Below are positions 12,642 through 20,998 of a stretch of DNA of 24,418 bases, piece after piece. The position numbers and the translations under genes were made by a program. Origin of the DNA: JANXYW01 sp964458665 (GTDB lineage: Bacteria; Chloroflexota; Dehalococcoidia; DSTF01; JACRBR01); assembly GCA_964458665.1 (NCBI GenBank), contig CAYWOO010000106.1, positions 1-24,418 on the forward strand, read 5' to 3'. Position 1 is the stretch's first letter. Each line of letters begins with the position of its first letter. The notes below the pieces were generated by a model. That model ran no database searches and had not been told where the DNA came from. It saw only the letters and a list, made by a program, of their open reading frames with translations.

Positions 12642-14153
12642 TCACCTCCGTCCCGCAGGTACCGCTGCGTCGAACTCTACCCACGACTTCCCGTTGGCCG
12701 CCGCGCCGACTGCTGCGCCGGTCACGTCGGAGTGTAGCGGTTCGTCGAGAATCTGCAAGACCTCCCGCAACGTCGATGCGAACGCGATCGGCACGCCGAG
12801 CGCGTCCTGCAACTGGGCGGGCGTGCGGTCGTCCAGGAACCGCGTGCCGGTGTAGTCGAGCGCGTACCGTGGCATCACGACCAGGTCGCCGAGATCGGCG
12901 CCGCGGAGCTGCCGCTCGATATCGCCGGCTGTGAGCAAGCCGGAAACGTTGACGCGCGGCCCGAAGAACGTGTTCTCTACGGCATGCACGGACACCGATG
13001 CACCGGTGACGGCCTCGAACTCTGCGCCAAGCGTCGCAAGCGTGGGCGCAATCAGCGTGCCGCAGACCATCGAGATGCGGGAAAAGAACGCCGCCCGCGG
13101 AGTGCGCTCTCGCGGGTCGGGCAGATCGCGTACGAGGCCCTGAGCGCCAAGCCGGAGGCCCGCACGCCCGCGACGCACTTTGCGCCAGTCGTCGACCAGC
13201 GAGCGCGTCATGCCGATGCCGTTCTCGTACTGGGCGAAGCCGTCGTAGTGCGACGTGCCGGGCAGTTCGGCGCCTGCGGTGAGGTAGTACTCATCGGCCA
13301 AATAGATCAGTGTCCGGCCGTGCTCCTTGCGAAAGCGTCGCTGATACGGCGTCACCTGCGCGATGATCTCGCGCGCTTGTTCGGACGAGCATCCCTCGAT
13401 CTCGTCGCTGTGCGCCCCACGCGCGACGCGCTCCTCGGCCGCCAGCGTGGCGCCCACGGGCACGATCGAGATCGTCTGCACCGCGGGATACAGGGACGAG
13501 AGATCGCTCATCGTGCGGTCGAGTGCCGCGCCGTCATTGACGCCAGGGCAGAGTACGACCTGCGTGTTCGCCTGAATGCCCATGCCGCCCAGCCGCCGCA
13601 GCTGCTCGCAGATGTCGGGCGCCGTCTTGTTGCCGAGCAGATAGCGCCGCAGCTCGACCTCCGTCGCGTGGACCGAGACGTTGATCGGCGAGAGCCGCTG
13701 CTCTTCGAGCCGCGCCCAGTCGTCGTCGCTCAGATTCGTCAGCGTGACGAAGTTGCCGTGATAGAAGCTCAGGCGATAGTCGTCGTCCTTGACGTAGAGC
13801 GTCTTGCGCATGCCTTTGGGGTTGCCCTTGAGGAAGCAAAAGAAGCAACTGTTGTTGCAGATGCGGATGCCGTCAAACGCGGGATCCTGAAATTCGATGC
13901 CGAGGTCTTCGTCCGGGTGCTTCTCGACCGCGAATCGGAGCGATTGCCCGTGGCGCATGACCTCGAGCGTGATGCTCTCTTCGGCGCCGTAGTACTGCAC
14001 GTCGACCGCGTCGCGAAGCGCGCGCCCATCGATCGCGACGACGCGATCTCCGGGCAGCAAGCCGAGATCCGCGGCGATCGATCCCGCGTGCACGGCATCG
14101 ATGATGCCGCCTTCGTTTGCCTTCTCGCGGGCGATGCGTGTTGCTTCGGTCAC
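12642..14153 (-). CDS. DUF512 radical-SAM-like iron-sulfur protein with N-terminal PDZ domain
   Basis: 503-residue protein of the conserved DUF512 family. Residues about 15-75 are PDZ-like (GIIDAVHAGSIAADLGLLPGD). The Cys cluster C99-x3-C103-x2-C106 (CNNSCFFC) is followed by the family hallmark KGMRKTLYVKDDDYRLSF and NFVTLTNL, as expected for a 4Fe-4S radical SAM-type enzyme. The C-terminal DUF512 domain has FFSRISMVCGTLIAPTL and VENTFFGPRVNVSGLL. The biochemical role is unknown. The start is GTG at 14153, 4 bp after the ispH stop and without a clear Shine-Dalgarno; coupling to ispH is likely. It is followed by the glmS ribozyme and glmS. Confidence 0.9.
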   Translation of the reverse strand: MTEATRIAREKANEGGIIDAVHAGSIAADLGLLPGDRVVAIDGRALRDAVDVQYYGAEESITLEVMRHGQSLRFAVEKHPDEDLGIEFQDPAFDGIRICNNSCFFCFLKGNPKGMRKTLYVKDDDYRLSFYHGNFVTLTNLSDDDWARLEEQRLSPINVSVHATEVELRRYLLGNKTAPDICEQLRRLGGMGIQANTQVVLCPGVNDGAALDRTMSDLSSLYPAVQTISIVPVGATLAAEERVARGAHSDEIEGCSSEQAREIIAQVTPYQRRFRKEHGRTLIYLADEYYLTAGAELPGTSHYDGFAQYENGIGMTRSLVDDWRKVRRGRAGLRLGAQGLVRDLPDPRERTPRAAFFSRISMVCGTLIAPTLATLGAEFEAVTGASVSVHAVENTFFGPRVNVSGLLTAGDIERQLRGADLGDLVVMPRYALDYTGTRFLDDRTPAQLQDALGVPIAFASTLREVLQILDEPLHSDVTGAAVGAAANGKSWVEFDAAVPAGRR

Positions 14154-14157
14154 GGGA

Positions 14158-15021
14158 TCACGTCGATGGCGCCAGAGCGTACAGCCGCGCGACGACATCG
14201 TCGATGACGGCGTCCGGCGTCGATGCGCCCGCCGCCACACCGACTTTCGAGCGGCCCGCCAGCCACGCGGGGTCGATCTCGGCCGCGGACTCCACATGGT
14301 ATGTCTCTACGCCCTGCTCGCGTGAAACATCCGCCAGGTGGCGCGTGTTCGCGCTCTCCCGGCCACCGACGACCACCATCAAGTCGACGTCGTGCGCGAG
14401 CTCTGCCGTGGCCGCCTGCTGGCTCGTGGTGGCGTTGCAGAGCGTGTTGATCACGCGCAGTTCGCTGATATGGTCCATGTGCACCGTTAGCAGCCGCTGT
14501 ACGAATCGCGCAAAGTGTCCCTCGGTCTCCGTCGTCTGCGAGAGCACGCCGACGCGCGACGGCATCCAGTCGGGCAGCGGCGCGTCCAGTTCGGCGTCCG
14601 TCTTCATGGTGACGACTTTGCCGTTTGCCCAACCGAGAATACCGCGAACTTCCTTGTGGTCCGGGTCGCCGAACACGATGACGCCGAAGCCTTCGTCAGT
14701 CAACTTCTTCGCCCACTGCTGTGCGCGGGTCACGATCGGGCATGTTGTGTCGACGATGGCAGCGCCGCGCGCTTGCAGTTCACGGAACACTTGCGGACCG
14801 ACGCCGTGCGCGGTGATCGCCACTGGCCGCGTGTCGATCGCTTCGAGCGTGGCGATCACCTCGACGCCTCGGCTGCGCAACTGGTCGACGACCTGCGGAT
14901 TATGCACCGTCGAGCCCAGGCTCGTGATCGAACCCATCTCGGCGGCGGCGCCCTCCATCATTTCGACGGCACGGCGCACCCCCATGCAGAACCCGAGCTC
15001 TTTGGCTTTGATCACTTGCAT
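14158..15021 (-). CDS. ispH: 4-hydroxy-3-methylbut-2-enyl diphosphate reductase
   Basis: Last enzyme of the MEP isoprenoid pathway, reducing HMBPP to IPP and DMAPP through a 4Fe-4S cluster. 287 residues. The three cluster cysteines are Cys12 (GFCMGV), Cys94 (DTTCP) and Cys195 (NTLCNATT). Substrate-site motifs include VHNP (His40), AHGVG (His72), HKEVRG and GASTPDAVI. The ATG at 15021 is chosen over an upstream in-frame start because AGGAG (15029-15033) is 7 nt away and homology begins there. A TATAGT box at 15066-15071 probably drives ispH, the DUF512 gene and perhaps glmS. Confidence 0.97.
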   Translation of the reverse strand: MQVIKAKELGFCMGVRRAVEMMEGAAAEMGSITSLGSTVHNPQVVDQLRSRGVEVIATLEAIDTRPVAITAHGVGPQVFRELQARGAAIVDTTCPIVTRAQQWAKKLTDEGFGVIVFGDPDHKEVRGILGWANGKVVTMKTDAELDAPLPDWMPSRVGVLSQTTETEGHFARFVQRLLTVHMDHISELRVINTLCNATTSQQAATAELAHDVDLMVVVGGRESANTRHLADVSREQGVETYHVESAAEIDPAWLAGRSKVGVAAGASTPDAVIDDVVARLYALAPST

Positions 15022-15065
15022 CCGAGGACTCCTGGCGCGATGGGATCCGCTGCTCACGCCTCGTA

Positions 15066-15071
15066 ACTATA
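15066..15071 (-). promoter_or_regulatory. -10 box of the ispH promoter
   Basis: TATAGT on the minus strand, 44 bp before the ispH ATG, gives a leader of about 38 nt containing the AGGAG site. No good -35 is seen. The 140-bp gap between ispH and plsC otherwise holds no gene or terminator that I can recognise. Confidence 0.45.
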
Positions 15072-15161
15072 ACCGGTTGACGAATTTTGAATCGCGGGGC
15101 GTACGCCGCTCCTGCACGAGTGGCACTTGACGGACGACCGCGCATGAAGGCCCGTGGCTCG

Positions 15162-15869
15162 TCAGACGCGCCCGGCCTCGCGTTTGCCTTCGCCCGCGGC
15201 GTGCTGCGCGACAGCCTCGGTGTAGGCGCCGCGGTACGACTCCGGCAGTAGCTCCGCGACATGGCGCATGATGTCGTCGGTAGCGGTGCGAGCGGCTGCA
15301 GTCGTGATCCGCTCAACCTTGGGCGGATAGAACGGCTTGCCGAAGGTGATGGTGACGCGCGGGCCGATGAACGGGCGGAAAAAGAGGATCGGCCACTTCA
15401 AGTGCTCGGTCCCGGTGATGGCGATTGGGATAATCGGCGCGCCGGTGCGGTAGGCCACGAGCGCCGTGCCGGCAAATCCCTGGTGCAATTGCCGATCCTT
15501 GCTGCGCGTTCCCTCGGGGAACATCAGGAGAAGGTTGCCGTCATGCACGACAGCCTGCGCCTCGCGGATCGCCGCGAGATCGGCACCCTGGCGGTCAACC
15601 GGAAACGATCCGATGAGCCGGAAGAGCAGGCTGATGATCGGCCACCGGAACATCTCCTTCTTGGCCATGATCACAAGACGGCGGTTCAACGCGCCGGGAA
15701 GGATGCACGGGTCGGCATTGTTCAAGTGGTTTGAAACGAGGATCGCTCCGCCCGTCTTGGGTACGTTCTCGCGACCCGTCACGTAGGGGCCCTTTGCGTA
15801 CACGAACGTGCAGAGCCGGATGAGCGCTACAACCGCCCAGTACGAGACCGGGACGATGCGCCAGATCAT
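15162..15869 (-). CDS. plsC: 1-acylglycerol-3-phosphate O-acyltransferase (PlsC family)
   Basis: Membrane-associated acyltransferase of phospholipid synthesis that acylates lysophosphatidate; 235 residues, usual length. The catalytic HX4D motif is His48 to Asp53 (NHLNNADP), and the glycerol-phosphate binding motif FPEGTRS is at 117-123. KKEMFRWPIISLLFRLIGSF between them is typical. The N-terminal hydrophobic stretch (about 5-24) would associate with the membrane. The ATG overlaps the cmk stop by four bases (ATGA), indicating translational coupling. It is the last gene of its operon. Confidence 0.93.
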   Translation of the reverse strand: MIWRIVPVSYWAVVALIRLCTFVYAKGPYVTGRENVPKTGGAILVSNHLNNADPCILPGALNRRLVIMAKKEMFRWPIISLLFRLIGSFPVDRQGADLAAIREAQAVVHDGNLLLMFPEGTRSKDRQLHQGFAGTALVAYRTGAPIIPIAITGTEHLKWPILFFRPFIGPRVTITFGKPFYPPKVERITTAAARTATDDIMRHVAELLPESYRGAYTEAVAQHAAGEGKREAGRV

Positions 15870-16543
15870 GCGCGTGCGAGTGCTTCGATTCGTCGCACTA
15901 CCTCCTCAATGCTGAGCATATCCGTGTTAATGATCACAGCATCTGACGCGGCGGTCAACGGCGACGCCAGGCGGCTGGTATCGATGCCATCGCGGCGCGC
16001 CAGGTCAGTCATGAGCGCGTCGAGATTTGGCTCTGTTCCGGCTTCGCGCATCTGTACTGCCCGCCGGCGAGCGCGTACCTCGACTGAGGCGTCGAGGTAG
16101 ATCTTCAAGCCGGCATCTTGCAGCACGACGCTGCCGATGTCGCGCCCGGCCATCACTACGCGCCCGGCGGCTGCCAGATCGCGTTGGATGCGTACGAGCG
16201 CCTCGCGCACGCCGGGCACGCGCGACACCAGTGAGACGCTCGCTTCGACCTCTACCTCGCGAAGGTGCGGTGTGGCGTCGTGGCCGTCCACAAGCACAGC
16301 AGTCGGCGCGTTCGCATCGTTTGGGGCATCTCGTACAACCACATCTGCCGCCTCCACCAGCGACGTGAGCGCCGCAGCGTCGTGGATGTCGAGACTGTGG
16401 CGCAGCGCCAGCCACGTGATGGCGCGATACATGGCACCAGTATCGAAGAAGCGGTAGCCGATCCGGCGAGCGAGCGCGACGCCCACCGCACTCTTGCCGG
16501 AGGCCGCCGGCCCGTCGATGGCGATCGTCGCTGGAGGCTGCAT
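15866..16543 (-). CDS. cmk: cytidylate kinase
   Basis: Phosphorylates CMP and dCMP with ATP in the cytosol; 225 residues. Walker A GPAASGKS is at 11-18, the nucleotide-monophosphate motif DTGAMYRA at 34-41, and GRDIGSVV later; the RRRAVQMREAG lid and DLARRDGIDTSR segments are typical. The ATG at 16543 is preferred to an upstream TTG (16603) that would overlap rluB. No Shine-Dalgarno is visible, but TACACT lies 6 nt before the ATG, so a leaderless start is possible besides read-through from rluB. It overlaps plsC by four bases. Confidence 0.96.
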   Translation of the reverse strand: MQPPATIAIDGPAASGKSAVGVALARRIGYRFFDTGAMYRAITWLALRHSLDIHDAAALTSLVEAADVVVRDAPNDANAPTAVLVDGHDATPHLREVEVEASVSLVSRVPGVREALVRIQRDLAAAGRVVMAGRDIGSVVLQDAGLKIYLDASVEVRARRRAVQMREAGTEPNLDALMTDLARRDGIDTSRLASPLTAASDAVIINTDMLSIEEVVRRIEALARA

Positions 16544-16549
16544 CGCACG

Positions 16550-16555
16550 AGTGTA
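16550..16555 (-). promoter_or_regulatory. possible leaderless -10 box of cmk
   Basis: TACACT on the minus strand ends 6 nt before the cmk ATG at 16543. The distance matches the other leaderless candidates here. There is no supporting -35 and the gene is also inside an apparent operon. Confidence 0.35.
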
Positions 16556-16583
16556 CCCGCCGCTGCTGCAACGCGCGTCGGCG

Positions 16584-17342
16584 CTATCCAGTGTTAGGAG
16601 CAAGTCCGACTGCCGCCCGCAAGTCCGCCACCTCGCGAGGCGAGAGCACGCGCGTCTTGCCGCGCGCGAGGCGAGCGAGGGTGACGCCGCTGATGCGCGT
16701 CCGGACGAGCGTTTTGACCGGATGGCCGACTGATCCGCACATGAGCCGAACCTGCCGCTTGCGCCCCTCGTGGATGACGAGGCGTAGCCACGTGTGGGCG
16801 GACGGCGTGGCGTATCCCTCGGGCGCGCGCGAGGGCTCGACGCTGGCGGGGGATGTGCGCCTTCCTTCGATCACCACGCCGGTCCGCAGCTCGTCCAACG
16901 CCGCCTGCTCAAGCATGCCGCTGACCAGCGCCATATACTCCTTGTCGATCTCGTAGCGCGGATGCGCCATCCGGTGCGCGAATTCGCCGTCGTTCGTGAA
17001 CAGCAGTAATCCTTCCGTGTCGCGATCGAGCCGGCCGATCGGAAAGACGTGCGGTGGTAGGGTGGACGGCAGCAGGTCGATCACGGTGCGGCGATGCTCC
17101 GGGTCGGCGACCGTCGTCAGCACACCGGCCGGCTTGTTCATGGCGAGATAGATGTGCGCTGATGCCGCGGCGATCGCGACGCCATCGACTTCGATGCGAT
17201 CCACGTCCGCATCCGCCTGCGCGCCAAGCTCACTGATGGTTACGCCGTTGACACGAACCCGGCCGCCAATGATGAGCGCTTCGGCGCCGCGGCGCGAGCC
17301 ATGACCCACACGCGCGAGGATCTTCTGCAAGCGCTCGTTCAC
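16584..17342 (-). CDS. rluB: rRNA pseudouridine synthase, RsuA/RluB family
   Basis: Converts a uridine of rRNA to pseudouridine. 252 residues. An N-terminal S4 RNA-binding domain (about 1-60, ERLQKILARVGHGSRRGAE) is followed by the catalytic domain with Asp106 in GRLDRDTEGLLLFTNDG, LAMNKPAGVLTT and the C-terminal IHEGRKRQVRLMCGSVGHPV. Whether the target is 23S (RluB-like) or 16S (RsuA-like) rRNA is not certain. The start is GTG at 17342, overlapping the stop of the lamin-tail gene by four bases (GTGA). Its own stop is 40 bp before cmk. Confidence 0.92.
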   Translation of the reverse strand: MNERLQKILARVGHGSRRGAEALIIGGRVRVNGVTISELGAQADADVDRIEVDGVAIAAASAHIYLAMNKPAGVLTTVADPEHRRTVIDLLPSTLPPHVFPIGRLDRDTEGLLLFTNDGEFAHRMAHPRYEIDKEYMALVSGMLEQAALDELRTGVVIEGRRTSPASVEPSRAPEGYATPSAHTWLRLVIHEGRKRQVRLMCGSVGHPVKTLVRTRISGVTLARLARGKTRVLSPREVADLRAAVGLAPNTG

Positions 17343-19312
17343 GCCTGATGCCGGATACGCTGCGTGAGCACTGGCAGCGCGCGCCACGATACCGTTGCGG
17401 CCAGCGCCGCTCCGGTCGCTGCGATGAGGCTCCAGACCAGCCACTCGCGGGACCGCTCGCGGTCGGACAGTGTCTGCGGCGGATCCGAACGTTGTGCTGT
17501 GCTTGGGTACAAATTAGCGGGCGCGAAGGGGCCGCCAGGCGACGGCCGCATATTGTCCACGAAGTCGCCGGCCGAGTCACGATCTGCGCCGGGAGTCCTG
17601 CGCTCGATGGAATGGCCCGAAGGAGCGTCCCCTATAGACGGAGTGAGTATCGACGTGTCCGTGCCCCATGAGATCGCGTCCGCGACCGCGCCGGTAGGAT
17701 CCTGCAGCACGAGCCGATCGCCATTGTTGCCGAGGCCATTGCCGATGCGATGATTGAGCACGATTGCAGCGCCATCGAAGCCGGGATATGCATTCTGGAG
17801 GCTATCCGAAGCTGCAATGATCAGATAGCCGTGCGCCGCGACAAAGCTGTCACTCAGGATCGCGCTGCTCGCGGCATCGGAGAGAGTCCAATGGGCCAGG
17901 GAGATCGGAATGTCGCCACCGTTGTACAACTCGACCCACTCGGCCGCCGCCTCGCCCGCCGATGGGTCATACATGACCTCGTTGATAACGACGTGCGTCA
18001 AGGAGGCAGCGCCCTCGCCAGCTACGCCAGCGTGGCCGGTTGCGACACGTGCGACCCGGGAACTCGCCGAATCGGCCGGCGCACGTTGAACGGGCGGCGC
18101 TGCCTCATCCTGGTCGTCGAACGTCCCGCTGGCCGGAGCCTCGGCCGGATCCGCGGGACCAAAGTAGGCGTCGTCGGCGTGGATAATGGCCAGCGCCGCG
18201 GACACCGGTGCGAGCATGATGCGGAGTCGCGCGGAGTGTGCGTCGACAGGCGCGGCGATCGAGCCGGTGGTCAGGTAGCGGTAGTCGGCCGCCGGCGACG
18301 TGAGACGTTCGGTGGAGTCAGCCGCGTCGAGAGCGGCGCCACTGCCATCATCGCTGGCGTACCAGGACACGCGAAGGAACGCCGCCACGACGCCAGCATC
18401 GGCGTGCGCGATCCACGCGCCGAATTCGTATGAACTACCACTCGCGACGAGCACGATCTGGTAGAGCCACTTGGTCGAATCGGTGGAACTCTCGAGCCGC
18501 GCCGCGTGCGCTCCGTTTCGTACAGGCGCATCGACGCTGCTGACGACGCCCCCGTACTTCTGCCAGGCTGAGGGTAGACCATCTTCCCCGGCGACTTCGA
18601 AACCGGCATTCGTCAACCCGCTGCCGGCTGTCGTGCCGGTGAGCGCGATCGGTGTCGTTGTGGATCGCGGCGTTTTCGTTGGCGCCGCCGTCTTCGTAGC
18701 GGTCGGCGTGCGCGTCAACGTCGCGTCAGGCGGTGCCGTGACGGTCGGCCGAGCGGTATCCGTCGCCGTTGGGGTCATCGTCGCCGGATCCGCGCCCTCG
18801 AGCCGTACGTCGTCAACGTAGATGACGTCCCCGTTCGCGCCCGAAGCACCGATCGTGATAGCGAGATTGGTCGATCCGACGATTTCAATGTTGCCTTCCA
18901 TGTATTGCCACTGGTTCGGGGGCCCGATACTCGCGAGCAGCGGCGCGCCGGCCGAGGAAATCTCCGCCGCTCCAATGAGGACTTGCGTTTCCGCCGAAGC
19001 CGTGCGCACCCACGCTGAGAGTTGATACGAACCGGCAGGCGCGCCAAGCCACGATGTTTGACGCAGCGCCGATGGCACCGTCCCTGACAACGTAATCTTG
19101 GCGCTGCGTGCGCCTTGTCGCGGCAGCAGTTCGGAGGTGTCGACGGTCTCGAACTGCACCAGTGTTGACGCCGACCACGCATTGCCGCCGTCCTCGAATC
19201 CACCGTTCGTTACGTAGTTGTATGCGGCCGCATGGCGGGGAGCCGCGAGCGAGATCGCACACATCGCAATGGCGAGGGAGAGTATAGACGCCGTACGAAG
19301 AGGGATGCGCAT
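17339..19312 (-). CDS. secreted, C-terminally anchored lamin-tail-domain protein
   Basis: 657-residue surface protein of unknown role. Residues 1-30 form a signal peptide with cleavage likely after AAA. Two jelly-roll-like carbohydrate-binding-type domains follow, each opening with a TNGGFEDG / TNAGFEVAG motif (about 34-175 and 232-388). They are joined by a Thr/Pro-rich linker of TPTAT-type repeats (about 178-225). The lamin-tail domain (about 440-575) starts HVVINEVMYDPS and has EWVELYNGG, LAHWTLSD and NNGDRLVLQDPTG. A membrane segment near 628-650 and a short basic tail end the protein. Binding to cell-surface glycan or matrix is an inference. The start at 19312 has no clear Shine-Dalgarno. 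It overlaps rluB by four bases. Confidence 0.82.
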   Translation of the reverse strand: MRIPLRTASILSLAIAMCAISLAAPRHAAAYNYVTNGGFEDGGNAWSASTLVQFETVDTSELLPRQGARSAKITLSGTVPSALRQTSWLGAPAGSYQLSAWVRTASAETQVLIGAAEISSAGAPLLASIGPPNQWQYMEGNIEIVGSTNLAITIGASGANGDVIYVDDVRLEGADPATMTPTATDTARPTVTAPPDATLTRTPTATKTAAPTKTPRSTTTPIALTGTTAGSGLTNAGFEVAGEDGLPSAWQKYGGVVSSVDAPVRNGAHAARLESSTDSTKWLYQIVLVASGSSYEFGAWIAHADAGVVAAFLRVSWYASDDGSGAALDAADSTERLTSPAADYRYLTTGSIAAPVDAHSARLRIMLAPVSAALAIIHADDAYFGPADPAEAPASGTFDDQDEAAPPVQRAPADSASSRVARVATGHAGVAGEGAASLTHVVINEVMYDPSAGEAAAEWVELYNGGDIPISLAHWTLSDAASSAILSDSFVAAHGYLIIAASDSLQNAYPGFDGAAIVLNHRIGNGLGNNGDRLVLQDPTGAVADAISWGTDTSILTPSIGDAPSGHSIERRTPGADRDSAGDFVDNMRPSPGGPFAPANLYPSTAQRSDPPQTLSDRERSREWLVWSLIAATGAALAATVSWRALPVLTQRIRHQA

Positions 19313-19376
19313 CGACCGCCGGTCCTGGTGTCCTGCCCACCGGGGCGTTGAACGAGGGTGGCGGCGCGGGCTCTCG

Positions 19377-19736
19377 TCAGGCCTGTCGCCTGATCCGCAC
19401 GCGGCGCATCATGATTGTTTCGGTGATGATCTGCGCCTCGTCCAGCATGCCGTCGTTGCGCGGATTCTTGATGCGGATGGCGCGGTGCTTCTTCGGCGCG
19501 CTCCCCGCCAGCAATCCACCGATGACACGCCGCACGAGGAATTGGCCTACGGTGCCGGCCGCCATGACGGCAGCGCCCTTTACCACAGGCGAGGTCTGCG
19601 GTCGCCAGATCGCAGGCATCGCGCTGGTTCGCACAGCCGGAAGCTGCACCTCAGCAACGGGAACGCCGCAGCGACGGCAGAAGTTATCGCCGTCGTCTAT
19701 CACGGTCGTGCAGGCGTTGCAACTCGACATATGCAT
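19377..19736 (-). CDS. zinc-ribbon protein of unknown function
   Basis: 119-residue protein with an N-terminal zinc ribbon (Cys6-x2-Cys9 and Cys20-x2-Cys23 in MHMSSCNACTTVIDDGDNFCRRCG). A moderately hydrophobic, Gly/Ala-rich stretch (about 52-78, VKGAAVMAAGTVGQFLV) might touch the membrane. The C-terminus is basic (MMRRVRIRRQA). The ATG at 19736 is chosen because a promoter lies immediately upstream; the ATG at 19730 is the alternative. It is the first gene of a run continuing with the lamin-tail protein (64 bp gap), rluB, cmk and plsC. Its role is unknown. Confidence 0.7.
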   Translation of the reverse strand: MHMSSCNACTTVIDDGDNFCRRCGVPVAEVQLPAVRTSAMPAIWRPQTSPVVKGAAVMAAGTVGQFLVRRVIGGLLAGSAPKKHRAIRIKNPRNDGMLDEAQIITETIMMRRVRIRRQA

Positions 19737-19744
19737 GGAGCACT

Positions 19745-19773
19745 ATCCTATCGGCTGACTTATGACGCGTCAA
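19745..19773 (-). promoter_or_regulatory. promoter of the zinc-ribbon / lamin-tail / rluB run
   Basis: Minus-strand TTGACG (19773 to 19768) and TAGGAT (19750 to 19745) are spaced by exactly 17 bp. The -10 ends 8 nt before the ATG at 19736, so the mRNA would be leaderless or nearly so. This is the best -35/-10 pair in the window. Confidence 0.65.
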
Positions 19774-19793
19774 TTGCGAAAAGCGCAGGATGT

Positions 19794-20621
19794 CTACGCG
19801 AGCGTAGCCTTCGCGAGCGAGCTTTCGATCTCCGGCGTCAGGTCGTAGCCGTGCACGACGCGCGTGCCACCCGCCATGATCGCGTTGCCTTCGAGGCGCA
19901 GTCGACCGTCGGCGAGCGCACGTAACGTCTCGACGACAAGGGGCAGTTCCCGCGCGGCGCCGCGGCGACGCATTTCCTGGAACAAGGGTAGCGACTCGCC
20001 TTCCGCGTCGCGGATGCTGCTGATGCTTCGGTGCTCGACTGCCCGCCACAGGAGATCGATCGTGGGGCCGCGAAGCGGGAACGTGCAGTACGTGACGATC
20101 GCTCCTTCATCAAGCGCGGCGGTGACGAGGTGGACGCGCACGCCGCCGTGTTCAACTTGTTGTTCGATGAGCTGCCAGGTGACCTGCTGCCAGGTGCCGG
20201 CGGGCTGACCCGGCGCTGCCGGGTGCAAGTTCAGCATTGCCTGTCCTTCGAACAAGGGCTGCGTCATCACCAGCATGTAGCCGGCGAGCATGCCGACGTT
20301 GTACTGGTACGGACGGAGCAGGTCGGCAATAGCGCGGTCGTACTGGGTCCGCCACGCGGGCAGAGGCTGGCCCGCACGCGCAACCTCACCCTGGTGCTCG
20401 CGGCGGAAGCCGGCGTCGGAAAGCGTGACAAGGGGAATGCCGTAGCCGGCTATCTGGTCGAAGAACGCGTCGGTCGCCTCGAATTGTCCGCGCGCTCGGT
20501 TCGAGAAGACGAACGCAATCTCGGCGTCAAGCTGGCCTTCGCTGATCGCATCAACGGCGGCGCGCAGCAGCCTCTGCGATCCGTCGCCGCGACCCGTCGA
20601 GAACCAGCCGATGCGCAGCAC
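19794..20621 (-). CDS. PurN-like formyltransferase-family protein
   Basis: 275-residue protein of the formyltransferase N-terminal fold (glycinamide ribonucleotide transformylase / Met-tRNA formyltransferase superfamily). FSNRARGQ near residue 39 and LAGYMLVMTQPLFEGQAMLN near 112-131 follow the PurN pattern. The catalytic triad is present: Asn131 and His133 in NLHPAAPG and Asp171 in ALDEGAIV. The C-terminal 75 residues go beyond PurN length and match no domain I know. The start is GTG at 20621, supported by GGAGG (20627-20631, 5-nt spacing). It lies 64 bp after xseB. It could be a real purine enzyme or a paralog with another acceptor. Confidence 0.75.
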   Translation of the reverse strand: MLRIGWFSTGRGDGSQRLLRAAVDAISEGQLDAEIAFVFSNRARGQFEATDAFFDQIAGYGIPLVTLSDAGFRREHQGEVARAGQPLPAWRTQYDRAIADLLRPYQYNVGMLAGYMLVMTQPLFEGQAMLNLHPAAPGQPAGTWQQVTWQLIEQQVEHGGVRVHLVTAALDEGAIVTYCTFPLRGPTIDLLWRAVEHRSISSIRDAEGESLPLFQEMRRRGAARELPLVVETLRALADGRLRLEGNAIMAGGTRVVHGYDLTPEIESSLAKATLA

Positions 20622-20685
20622 CCAACCCTCCGCGTTCTTTGCCCGCGTATCACCGTATCGGCCATCCAGGGATCTGGCAACCGGC

Positions 20686-20988
20686 TCAGGCGAACGGCTC
20701 GTCATCCGCAGGCTCGGCCTCAGCATCGACGTACTCGTAGTCGACCGGCGCGTCGTGGATGACGCCGCCATTGCGTTGCGGGAGCACTGCGAATGACTCG
20801 CGCAGCTTCGTGATCTTCAGCTCCGCTGCATCCAAGCGCTCCTGGCACTCGCGCGCCAGCTGCATGCCTTCCTCGTAGAGAGCGATCGCGTCTTCGAGCG
20901 AGAGGCCGCCCTGTTCGAGCTTACCCACCCGCTCGTCGAGCCGGCCGTACAGCTGTTCGAACGTATCTCGCTTTGGTTCCTTTGGCAT
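20686..20988 (-). CDS. xseB: exodeoxyribonuclease VII small subunit
   Basis: Small subunit of exonuclease VII, which degrades single-stranded DNA together with XseA. 100 residues; the helical core has the family pattern FEQLYGRLDERVGKLEQGGLSLEDAIALYEEG. The C-terminal tail is acidic and about 25 residues longer than the minimal form. The start is set by AGGAG, whose sequence overlaps the xseA stop region, about 8 nt upstream of the ATG at 20988; the xseA stop is 10 bp away. Confidence 0.93.
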   Translation of the reverse strand: MPKEPKRDTFEQLYGRLDERVGKLEQGGLSLEDAIALYEEGMQLARECQERLDAAELKITKLRESFAVLPQRNGGVIHDAPVDYEYVDAEAEPADDEPFA

Positions 20989-20998
20989 CGACGATCTC

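Noticed and set aside
12984..14207. Plus-strand open frame of about 400 codons opposite the DUF512 gene
   Set aside because: The minus frame has the clear DUF512 Cys cluster and motifs; the plus frame is compositional shadow.
16544..16603. Longer cmk starting at the TTG at 16603
   Set aside because: It would overlap rluB by 20 bp, has no ribosome-binding site, and homology begins just after the ATG at 16543.
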